The notes beneath the pieces were generated by a model that did no database searches, had not been told where the DNA came from, and worked only from the letters and a program-made list of their open reading frames with translations. This document shows positions 21,142-30,342 of a DNA stretch of 64,000 nt, one piece after another (positions within the stretch are counted from its first letter, which is position 1; every line of letters begins with the position of its first letter). The position numbers and the translations under genes were made by a program. The stretch comes from Schizochytrium sp. TIO01 (lineage: Eukaryota; Sar; Bigyra; Thraustochytrida; Thraustochytriidae), in the NCBI GenBank assembly GCA_004764695.1, contig SMSO01000031.1, positions 1,114,600-1,178,599 of the forward strand. The letters are read 5' to 3'.

Positions 21142-23374
21142 ATGAAAAGCTCTGGCTTGGGGTCTGAAAACGCAAACAAAGTGGATACAGAAGAGCTCGA
21201 AGGAGAAACTTCGGACGAAGAAGACAATTGCACGATGCCTCAGTTACTTTCCAGAGCGGCCGCAGCTGCATTTTCGCGTAGCTCTAGACTCTTCGCAGCG
21301 CCCGGCGCTAAAACTTCAGCTCCTTCATCATCATCATCATCGTCGTCTTCTTCGTCTTCTTCTTCTTCTTCTTCTTCATCTTCTTTTTTATCGCCTTCTG
21401 TATTGTTTTTACCCTCATCAAGGTCAGTTTCACAATTTCTGACTAGACAAAAACAGACTACTCCTGTTTTAACGAGTATGGAGGCGAGGAGCACAAGTTC
21501 TTCTGGGAGTGTGGATTCTAAGAGTTTGGATTCCAGGAAACGAAGTACTACGGAACCAACCTCGAGTGCAGTTTTGAGTACAGCAGATATTACTTCCAGG
21601 ACCGAAAAGGTTCCTATAATGGGGAAGAGAGGATCCTCCAGGATCGAGCGGTCTTCGGAAGATGAGTTTGATCAGCAGCAGAGTTCTAAGCGTAAGCGGC
21701 GAAAGCGTCCTGCATTGGAGGCTCCTGCTCCAGAGGTACGCAAGGATGCTCTGACCGGCATTCAAGGAAACGCAGGGTGTTTCCCTTCTTCGTTTTCTGG
21801 ATCATTATCGTCCTCCTCCTCCGTCGTCGTCGTCGCCATCACCAGCAAGGGCGGCAGTGACAACATCTTCAACAAGAAAAACCAGAAAAAGGCACCATGA
21901 CGTAGATCAAGATCAGAGAATTTCAGACGAACGTGAGTTGCAATCCAAGTCATCTATTGTCAATCTCTATCCTTTACCGAATGTATTGTCTACAAGAGGT
22001 GCATATGACCCAGAGGGATTATCAGAAGCATCCCGCCCTCATCGGAAATCTACACGGCAAGATCGGGCGGTAAATTGTCATAGTCCACGTGTGAGCCAAG
22101 ATGCAGCCGCGTTGATTCCTCCCAATCCATTTATTTTTCAAAAAAACTCACCTGCTGAGACTCGGGTAGAACATGCCCAAACACCATCAGCTGCGCCAGC
22201 TCAAAAGTCAAAAAAGCCTAGACCAGACCCGAGCGGAAGCACCGCCCTTCGGGAGGAAGTATGCGACCGCGATCTTATTGACTATGCTCTCTTTTGGGCC
22301 ACTACGGAAGGAAAGTTTACGGTCGTGCAAGAAATTTTCAAGGAACCTAGATTGGACCCAGCGCGTGACAGATATGCCAGTCTTTGTATTGCTGCGCAAA
22401 ATGGGCATTTAGATATTGTAGAATTCTTCTTACAAGACGATCGGGTAGATCCAGCGGAGGCAACAAAGCGAGCCTTTCTTGCCGCTTTGCGCACAAATCA
22501 AACAAAAGTTCTCCAATATCTTTCATCCAACTATGAACTAGCTGCAATAGACCCCAAGACTCTTCTGGAAAAGGCTCGTGAGAAATGCTCTCTTGGCGTG
22601 ATTCAAGTTTTACTTGAACTTCCAAGCACAGATGTTTCAATCAAAGGCTATGCAGTGTTTAAAGAAGCCAAAAAGATGGAGAATATCAAGCTTTTAAAGC
22701 TACTTGTACAACATCGTACAGCACGCCTTGACGAGGTTCTGCGCTGTCTTGACTGCCATGATGAGAAAGTATCCAAACTTATGGATAGATTTTTTGACGA
22801 ACTTGATGTTCAAGTTGAAACAGCTCATCAAATTCTTGAGCAAGGACACAGAATGCGTGGTTTCAAACGTAAAGCGGACGCTGACAGTGGGAAAACGTCC
22901 AAAAAAGATGCTCGCTCGGCTGCCATTATGTTACTCCCATCATCTTGCTTTACTCCTGATATTCAGGATGCGGAGAAGTTTCCAAGCTTCGTCACGACGG
23001 GCAATTTGTTGATATTTCGACAAGCCGGAGGTCTAGGTTTTGGCATTGGTCGGGCACTGTCTGATGGGAAATTTGGTTCTTCTGTGCAAGTGTTGCAATT
23101 CCATGCTCTCAATGACAAAGAAGGCGGTCCATTGAAACCTCCCATTACCTTGGTGACTTCCTCTCCTTCTAAAAGGAAATCTAAGTCATCGTCGCGGCCT
23201 GCTATTGCTACCGAGGATGTGTCAATGAGTCGTGTCGTTCTATCTTGGAATCTTGATGGTTCTCCTTTCGAAAAGTGTAAGCTTACATTTAGTGTGCTAG
23301 AGAGCATGAGCGAGTGCCTAATAACTCCAGGAGACCCAGAAGAGGCCATCAAGGAGGTCGTGGTTTTAGAGTAG
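21142..23374 (+). CDS. Ankyrin-repeat-like protein, two exons
   Basis: Proposed as exon 1 at 21142-21691 and exon 2 at 21846-23374 (692 residues). A GTAAGC donor at 21692 and a pyrimidine-rich ..CATCACCAG acceptor ending at 21845 define a 154-base intron that joins the two frames in phase. The second frame has no ATG near its 5' end, which supports splicing. The N-terminal half is Ser-rich and basic, with a long poly-Ser tract (about residues 55-80) and nuclear-type basic patches (KTRKRHHD). The middle has ankyrin-like units such as CIAAQNGHLDIVEFFLQDD followed by RVDPA, then degenerate copies (VIQVLLELPSTDVS, IKLLKLLVQHRTA). The C-terminal ~160 residues are unrecognised. A nuclear scaffold role is inference. 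Confidence 0.7.
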
Positions 23375-23987
23375 TTTACCACATACTAAACTAGTCTTGG
23401 GCTTTCTTTGATCTGCCCAAACTGCTTTTTCAAACAAACAAAAAAGTGTATAGAAAGAAACCATCCAGACTATAGTCTGGATGGATGTGTGAGTTATGGA
23501 AAAGCTGTTGGTATTGTAAGCCGAGCATTGATCTCTACGTGCTTGGCTACTGATAGAGCGCAAGAAGAAATGTATGCGTTCATATGAACGATTCCTCTGA
23601 AAGTAAATTTTATCATCTATGAGTTCAACAACACTAAAAAGCACTAAAGACGGCTAAACCTGATCGCTATTCTGTTCTGTGCCAAATAAAAGATCTCGTG
23701 GTATATAAATAACAGGCCTGTGTGATACCATTATCATTACACGCGCCTGACCCCATGACTGTAATCAATTATGTGCTGCTCACAAATATATGATTTTTAA
23801 AAAGACATTAAAAGAAAATTGTTTCATTTGCACGACCATTCGAAAACGTCTGCATGCTTTTATGTCCTAGCTGATCCTATTAATTGTTTAGAACTTATAT
23901 AACATCCAAATGGTAGTGACTATTCCATATGAATAATATAGTATAATTATTTAGGCCCTTGTTAAGCAGTGGAGGTTAAGGTAGAAA
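23375..23987. other. Spacer with a 24-bp perfect palindrome
   Basis: AT-rich spacer between the ankyrin-like gene and the transposon relic. The only structure seen is the palindrome at 23461-23484, annotated separately. Confidence 0.5.
23461..23484. repeat. Perfect 24-bp palindrome
   Basis: The half-site CCATCCAGACTA is followed immediately by its exact reverse complement, with no spacer. It lies 87 bases after the stop of the ankyrin-like gene and about 500 bases before the recombinase relic. It could be a 3'-end hairpin in the transcript or a dyad protein-binding site. Confidence 0.8.
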
Positions 23988-24357
23988 ATGGCATGGCCAA
24001 GGAACCACCAAGCTTCAAGCTCTACAAGTGAAACAAACCTACAACACAAGCCAGTAAAGCAACTCAAACAGAAGTTTGGCGTCTCAGCAAATGCCATTTG
24101 GGTGCATAATCGCATAAACGTAAGTGCCAACGTTGAGCGCACTTTTTGTTGCGGTTTGTTCCGGCGGTTGCGAGCAACGCAGCACTGGCCTCACCATTAT
24201 CTATGTCAGAGTGTCCTCGGCCAGCCAAAAGAGAATTTCAAATGCCAGATCAGTGACCTTCGGCATGCCTATCCACACGCCACCGCCATCTAAAAAGACA
24301 TCAGTAGAGGGGTCAACTTCAAAAAGGCCGGACTTGCGCGTCCTTCTGGACTACTGA
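23988..24357 (+). pseudogene. IS607-type serine recombinase (TnpA) relic, frameshifted
   Basis: One frame from 23988 gives a helix-turn-helix-like segment, KQLKQKFGVSANAIWVHNR (about 24057-24113), followed by ERTFCCGLFRR, which resembles the RT-x-GG-x-RR end of the MerR-like DNA-binding domain of IS607 TnpA. A different frame then gives LTIIYVRVSSASQK (24190-24231), the serine-recombinase motif with the catalytic Ser in RVSS. About 30 codons later comes SVEGSTSKRPDLRVLLD (24301-24351), matching the family pattern SG-x-N-x-KR-x-x-L-x-x-LL at the expected distance. At least one frameshift separates the two parts, and the chain stops at 24357, well short of a full catalytic domain. Not functional as it stands. 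Confidence 0.6.
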
Positions 24358-24552
24358 GATTCACTATTTTGACTCTGTGAAACTTACTGTGTTTCCTTTT
24401 GCCTAAATTTGACACCTCCCAGATGACCCTTACAATTTAACAAGGCGGATCAAAAATAAGACAGTTCGAATGATGTGTTGATGGGGCCTTTTTAGCTTCC
24501 GTCAAGCGCTTATCCACAAAGCCTAGCTTTTCCTCTAGTGTGAAGGCGTTAT

Positions 24553-24786
24553 TTGCTGAGAGGATTACACTTCAAAGCATGCAATGAGTGTGGTACTACA
24601 CTTGACAAGCTCAGAGCACCCAAGGTTTTCAATTGCCCAAAATGCAGACACATAGCCTATCGTGATGTTTACGCTGCCAGATGCATCGTTTCGCCCTACC
24701 TATACAAGGACATGATTAAAGAATCGTCTTTGAGTTGCGGACTAGTTTTTAACACGCGATTGGGCCTTAGTCCCATGTCACCATAG
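24553..24786 (+). pseudogene. Fanzor/TnpB C-terminal zinc-ribbon relic
   Basis: The frame has no ATG at its 5' end and is a fragment. It encodes ACNECGTTLDKLRAPKVFNC, then PKCRHIAYRDVYAARCI. The CxxC...CxxC ribbon followed by YRDVxAAR is the C-terminal zinc ribbon plus third RuvC motif (normally DRDxNAAxN) of TnpB, Cas12 ancestors and eukaryotic Fanzor nucleases. The catalytic-type Asp in RDV is kept, but Asn of NAA has become Tyr. The RuvC-I/II parts and the wedge and REC domains are absent. A stop codon lies directly upstream in frame (24541). No guide-RNA (omega RNA) region could be recognised downstream. Confidence 0.6.
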
Positions 24787-25141
24787 GAAATACAAGTTTG
24801 TAAATCTATTTTAATAAATTGTACGCACCACATGATGAGGAACGAAATGACTGCCGGCTTTATACGTAACAAACAAAGCATTCTTGAATCGCAAGTACAA
24901 GAGAAACGTATAATTTCTTCAGTTGGTATTCTTTTTATAATTATTTCTTTATGGGGACACTTAAAAGGAATGTTTAATGACTAAGATTTTCCTTTTGTCT
25001 CAAAACATGTACTTCGAGAATATAGAATGTTTTGTTATTTGAAGGTCTGCATGGTAGAATCGAACATTTGATGGACATGCCCTCGGTTCACGCGAGGCCT
25101 GTTCTTGCTATTTTGTTATGAGACGTACCAATTCTGCTTGA
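24787..25141. other. Spacer between the transposon relic and the AlkB-like gene
   Basis: AT-rich 355 bases with no recognisable coding sequence. If the nuclease relic once carried a guide RNA, its DNA would have lain here, but nothing identifiable remains. Confidence 0.4.
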
Positions 25142-25898
25142 TTATTGGTTTCGACCAGAACGGCCCATGCCGAGATCCTCGGCAGAGGGAACGTCATTCT
25201 CGGTGACACGACTTCCGGCAGCACTCATATTGGAGAGGCCCCAGGCAATGATTGAAATTCGGTCCTCTGGGGCTGGGCCTTCAAGAGGAATGACGCCGTG
25301 CCTGAACTCAATGTTCACATCACGTGAGAACGTGTACGCAGAACCATTAGGAGCTTCCATGAAGATCTTTGTCTTGGTGCGGGCGTGCTCAAAGCCGACC
25401 TCGCGGTTAAGACCAAAGCTAGCAGCCACAGTAAGGTTTTGCGGACAGTCTGGTGTAAAGGCAGCGCGATCGTGGTGAAAGGGCTTCCAATCAGTTGAGC
25501 CCTTGCGGTACAAGTTGAATCGTGTCGCGTTGATTTTCATGTCGAAGACCTCCTCCATCTTTCGGATAACCTCACGAAAGGCAGGGGATTTTTGCTTCCA
25601 TTCACCCTTTTGGAATTTGTCGTTTGCAATCTCATGCGTATCACCATGCCAAAGGGTGAAAAGTGATTCGTTGCCTTCAGCTTGATGAATTTCCTTCTTC
25701 AGGGCTTCAAAGACAGTGGTGTCATCCTGGTCACAGAACAGGTTAGGGGCAAAAATCACATCATGAACCGTGAGATTCTCTACCTTGCGTCCACCCGTGA
25801 GAACCTTGACGCGGAGATCCGGTTTATCAAAGCGAGGCGTGAAGTCAGTGGTGTTCTTTGGTTTGCGGTTTCGCGAGGCCTTGTTTCCATTCTTGGCC

Positions 25899-25930
<32 letters not shown>

Positions 25931-26094
25931 GCCCTTGCATTCGCTCCGGCCTCCCTTGTTGTTATTGTTGTTGTTGCTGTTGCTGCTGTTGTCGGCATTC
26001 TTGTTCTTATCACTGATGCTCATGTTTGCAACCTCTTGAGCAAGTGCATCGGGGCCATCGTTGCTTTTGGTCTCCTTCTTAGGACGGGCGCTGA

Positions 26095-26185
<91 letters not shown>

Positions 26186-26401
26186 ACGATTCCTTCGCCG
26201 GTCTCTACCTCCGCGAGATCTCCGCTGTTGGCCATTTCCATTTCCATTTCCAGTTCCGTTGGCAGGAATGTTCTTCTCCCCAGAGCCTCGCTGCTCACCA
26301 CGTTCGCGACTCTTGGACTCCGCTACCTCAGCTGTAGGCTTGGAAGTCGGCTTCTTCTCTGTACCAGGCACGAAGGGTGCTGCATCTGCATGAAGCGACA
26401 T
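25142..26401 (-). CDS. AlkB-like 2OG-Fe(II) dioxygenase with N-terminal PAM2 motif
   Basis: 419 residues from the ATG at 26401; the frame continues upstream only from a TTG. The first residues, MSLHADAAPFVPG, fit the PAM2 consensus L-x-x-x-A-x-x-F-x-P (L3, A7, F10, P12), which binds the MLLE domain of poly(A)-binding protein. A basic RRSRGGRDRRR segment and about 30 consecutive Asn follow, then two shorter Asn runs. The C-terminal ~200 residues are a 2-oxoglutarate/Fe(II) oxygenase domain of AlkB type: NLYRKGSTDWKPFHHD with iron ligands H309 and D311, GLNREVGFEH, FRHGVIP with iron ligand H368, and EDRISI with the 2OG-binding R381. These enzymes remove alkyl groups from nucleic acids or hydroxylate proteins. 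Together the parts suggest an mRNA-associated oxidase; substrate unknown. Confidence 0.85.
26097..26185. repeat. Coding (AAC)n tract, about 30 copies
   Basis: An almost pure TTG/AAC triplet array inside the AlkB-like gene, read as poly-Asn on the minus strand. A shorter array lies at about 25908-25932. Antisense frames through it give poly-Val or poly-Leu and are artefacts. Confidence 0.95.
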
Positions 26402-28237
26402 GGCTGCTCTCCTGTTCTCTCGCACAAATACCAGGACTTCTTCAATCAACAGAACACGTTTCGCTAGAGGCAAGCACACCCAGCCCTCAAAAACTCGATT
26501 GCTCAACCAAGCGACCCGCTGATCCGTGTCTATCCAATATTCGTGTGACCATCACCAGTCCGGCAATCCATGATCTCAATCAAACCTAACCATCATTCTC
26601 AAATATCATCAGAGTAACAAAATCGTTCTTCTTCCCCAAAGATGACGTGATGATGACATCATAACTACCACCGTTCTGCGCCTTCTTTCTTTCTTGTGCA
26701 TATAAAAGGTCAGCTCATCATGTTTTTGATCCAACATCTTGACCATCAATTAAGAGTACTCGGACCTCAAACCAAACTGAAGCGACTGGTTTGACCCATT
26801 GGAAATCATCCAAGAGCGCATGCCTACAGGAATCGACGGTGAAAAGCTTTGGGGAACACACGTGAATTCTTGAAGACCATCTGCAAATTGCAAAAACCCA
26901 CGAGGGTAAACGTTAGGTTCAAAATCCAACGAATTTTAAATTTCCAACGAAATAAATAAAAGCACTATAAAATTGGCTTATTTTAGAAAGAGCGACGCGA
27001 CCGATCTTTAAAAGACCCGCACACGCGCCCCCTTTTGTAAATGCTACACACCTCCACCCTCGAGTTGATATACACTTGGTGGCCATATAGGCTAGGGACC
27101 ATGCCGGGAGTTGATTAGATATGGGTGCAAAAGTGTATACACGTGCACGCGCTGCACGACCCTCGTTCCTTTGGTGAATAATAGATGAGGGTTTCAGGTT
27201 TCCAGGGTTTGGGGCGAGATCAAAACCAGAGAAGCTAGAAAGAGGTTTCCGTCAACCCTTGGCATCCCCCTTTGTGCAACGTCAAGGTCTTGTGACAACT
27301 TTTGAGGTCCTGAGCTACAGGGCTTCCACAGCATCAACTGGTGATGGCGTGAGAGTGACAGACAGGAAGAACAAACAACTTCAAACAAGCAGGTTTTGAA
27401 GCTTTCCGCTACGACTATAAAGTCACTGCTCTTTCGCAGAAATTAGGAGTGAGCCTGAGGGCGACGACCTCGACGTCATATTGTGAATTTGCGAGGCATT
27501 AGTGTTGCTCAGGTCGGGTCACTGTCGTGTTAGTTTGAGGCTTTCTACTGCCGCTTCAGAGTGCAGAAGGCGGTGCAGAAGTAGGGCTCCTAGTATCTAA
27601 CACATTTACGCAATTCACGCGCTCGCATAGCTTGCATTGCGACTAAGAACTAAGAGGTGCTACCTCTGTGCTAGTGCGGGTCCTAGCAGATCGTGGTTAC
27701 CGAGTCTAGGCAATTTCAAGAGCTTAAAACGTGGGCAGAATACTTTTCTGAACGAACGAGCGATCAAGGTGTGCACGGGTCTGAAGATTAACTTTCGCGA
27801 GCACCAAATCCCTGATTCATCACTGAGCAAGGTTTGTTGCGGCTGCCTTTGCTGTTTTGGCCTGGGGAACAGTGACCGTGACGACTGCAAACAAAGCTTC
27901 TCCGGACCCAAAACTCTTTTTGAGCCCACGCACGTCTGAGCCCTTTGCTGTCCTTCCCAAACTCAGTTGGAGCTCCACTCGTTTTCTTCCGTGCTTGTAG
28001 AGCTATAGAAATCGCTGAGAGCACAAAACCGAGCCGGTTTTACGTCTCGTGAACTGCAGTAGAGGAGTTACAAACCGAGAGGTTGAGTTCGCCAAAGACT
28101 ACTCTACTCTATTCCGTGGGCATATATCTATTCGCATCCACAATTTAGTGCTGTGAGGTTTGCAGCGCTCAATTTCCGAAGTTCGCTTCACCTTTATAGT
28201 TGTTCCTTTGCATTCTTGCAACAGCGCGCCAATTACA
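26402..28237. other. Divergent spacer, no gene recognised
   Basis: 1.8 kb between the AlkB-like gene (-) and the calponin-homology gene (+). A TATAAAAGG word occurs near 26702 with no gene recognised downstream of it. Short frames at 27.2-28.0 kb show no family resemblance. Confidence 0.45.
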
Positions 28238-29356
28238 ATGTCGCGCCATTACGTCAAGGCTGTAAATGACTACGGTCTGGACGCCGAGCTTGCAGCAAAG
28301 GCTAATGCCAAGTATGATCCTGAGCTTGAGAACCAAGCTAAGTCATGGATCTCGTCCATGACTGGTGCAAGCTTTGCCAGGGGTTTTGCAGCAACACTCC
28401 ACGATGGCTCAGTCCTATGCGACCTGGTCAACAAAGTACGCCCAAACTCCGTTCGCAGCGTGTACCGCGGCGACATGCCATTTCGTCAGATGGAAAATGT
28501 CTCAGGCTTTATTTCTGCGGCTCGGCGTCTTGGTGTGGCCGAATCTGATCTATTCACAACGGTGGCGCTATATGAAGAGAAAGACATGGGCCAGGTTGTG
28601 ACTTGCATTCTCGCTCTCAAACGTGTTGCCTCAAATAGTGGCCGTGCTGACGCTGGTGCTCAGAGGACCTCGAGGCGTCTTCTTCCGCGGAGTGGTGATG
28701 GCGAGGTGTCGAAGCTGAGCTTAGGCTCCTACGGAGTTATGGACACCAAAAAGGAGGTGGTCACACAGTTTAATCGCGGTAGCTTTGGTCGACCCACGAA
28801 TCCAGACGCTTCTGTATCAAAGCTCAACAATGGTAGCTTTGGCGTCATGGAAAGCACTGCAAATAGACATCCTATGACAGAAACCAATCGTGCTGAGTAC
28901 GCTCGCGCCACCCAGTCCCGAAGAGCATCTGGGCCTCAAATTGTGGACCGTGGCCCGAACTCAGCTTATGGCGTCATGCGCGAAATGCCGTGGGAGAAAC
29001 CGGCGGATTCAAGGAGCCCGGTAGTCACCGCACGCGCTGAGTTCAAGGAATCCACTCCGCAGAGGAGTTGGCGCGAGGATCTCGAAGAGAGAGCTGCACG
29101 ACCTGCACAAGTGCCCGTAAATGCATCTAGGCCGCCGAATGAATACGTTCCGCCAAGACCTGCTGGGGCTCGTGACGATGATTCGAGTCAGAACAGCGGC
29201 AGGAGGTCTATGGGAGCATGGTTATGGTCTAAAGTGCCGCGCAGTGGTTGGCGTAGATCTGGATCTGGTGGCAGCGGTAGGGCATCTGTAAGGGCTATTG
29301 CTCGAGCCTTCGAGCAGAAATCACGCGACGCAAAGCGTGATAGCCGCTGGCGTTAA
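28238..29356 (+). CDS. Calponin-homology protein with calponin-like repeats
   Basis: 372 residues from the ATG at 28238 (MSRHYVKAVNDYGLDAEL); the frame extends upstream only from a TTG. Residues about 31-131 form a single type-3 CH domain of the calponin/transgelin/SM22 kind: ENQAKSWISSMTG, LHDGSVLCDLVNKVRP, PFRQMENVSGFISAARRLGV and LYEEKDMGQVVTCILALKR. Such domains sit in actin-binding and signalling proteins. Three short motifs follow: SKLSLGSYGVMD (158-169), SKLNNGSFGVME (194-205) and PNSAYGVMRE (240-249), placed like the actin-binding calponin repeats though diverged from them. The C-terminal ~100 residues are basic, Arg/Ser/Gly-rich and probably disordered. A role in cross-linking or stabilising actin filaments is likely but inferred. 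Confidence 0.88.
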   Translation: MSRHYVKAVNDYGLDAELAAKANAKYDPELENQAKSWISSMTGASFARGFAATLHDGSVLCDLVNKVRPNSVRSVYRGDMPFRQMENVSGFISAARRLGVAESDLFTTVALYEEKDMGQVVTCILALKRVASNSGRADAGAQRTSRRLLPRSGDGEVSKLSLGSYGVMDTKKEVVTQFNRGSFGRPTNPDASVSKLNNGSFGVMESTANRHPMTETNRAEYARATQSRRASGPQIVDRGPNSAYGVMREMPWEKPADSRSPVVTARAEFKESTPQRSWREDLEERAARPAQVPVNASRPPNEYVPPRPAGARDDDSSQNSGRRSMGAWLWSKVPRSGWRRSGSGGSGRASVRAIARAFEQKSRDAKRDSRWR

Positions 29357-30342
29357 GAAAAAGCAAAACGAATCATGAATTGGCGCTGTGATTGATGGCA
29401 TCGATTTTTTTTTTTAATCCAAAAAGAAGGCCATGGGTATCTCAAGATAGATTTAGAGAATGGGATCTCTAGATGAAATAAATCTGCGAAACGCATTTTA
29501 ATATCCTACTCTTAGATATTATGTGTGTGAGAGAGAGCCGTTGACCTTGGAGCGTTTTTGTTTAGCGTCAAAGAGCGTATATCTTTTTGAATTGGGTTTT
29601 AAGTCAGGCAAATCTAATCGAGGAAGTGCCTTTGCATTCGCTTTGCTAATGACACTGCTGACAAGGTTGCATAATTCTCAACAGTGTTCACAAAAGCTGT
29701 CCCAATTCGTGAACAGTAAGTATAAAATGATGGACTCGTGGAGTTCATGTGTGGCTAAGGATTCTCGAATAGTAATAAATCAAAAGCCCATTTTGTTTTT
29801 TGTTTGTTATGAACTAGCTTGCTGTTTGCTGTTTGCTGTTTGCTATTTGCTATTTGCTGTTTCCTTTGTCAGATAGGCTATCTTTCAATTGTTCATTTTT
29901 TTGCTTTATATTTATCCATTGAAATTTACTTACCATCCTAGTGTTAAAGATATGTGGGTACTAAGGATATAGCTGTATGGTAGTAGTTGTAACTAGGTAG
30001 GTACTCACTTCGGGAACGGGAACGTTATGACAAACTTCTCCGGGAAATTGAATGTGTGTACGATAAGAGCATCGATTGCGTGGGTGCAAAAGAAAGGGTA
30101 TGGGGAGAAGGCTGGACCTGCTGTGGCTGAGGCAAGCATCCGGTTGTTATTCGTTTGTCTTGGATTCGCATCTTACGCGGGGCAAAATAACACTCTCAAA
30201 AGGGCAAAAATTATAGTAATTCGCAGAATTGCTCAACAAAAATCTCTTGAAGAAAACACCCTTGGAGGGTAAACAAAGAGCCTGGCATTGCACCCGTATG
30301 CGTGGAAGAGACTGAAGTAGACGGACAAACTCTCAGTCATGA
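29357..30342. other. Spacer that probably holds the 5' exon(s) of the next gene
   Basis: The reading frame of the downstream gene opens at 30343 without an ATG, so at least one short 5' exon should lie here. No splice pair could be chosen with confidence. A short repeat, TTTGCTGTTTGCTATTTGCT, lies at about 29820-29865. Confidence 0.4.

Larger units (their letters stand above)
23988..24786 (+). mobile_element. Degraded IS607-like element with Fanzor/TnpB remnant
   Basis: Two coding relics lie in the order found in IS607-family elements: a serine recombinase (TnpA) followed by a TnpB-type RNA-guided nuclease, called Fanzor in eukaryotes. Only the N-terminal part of the recombinase and the C-terminal zinc ribbon of the nuclease survive, separated by under 200 bases, so several hundred codons have been lost. 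IS607 elements lack terminal inverted repeats and target duplications, so the boundaries cannot be set; coordinates cover only the recognisable coding remnants. Confidence 0.6.

Noticed and set aside
25682-26467. Plus-strand frame rich in Val and Leu
   Set aside because: Antisense of the poly-Asn AAC tracts in the AlkB-like gene.
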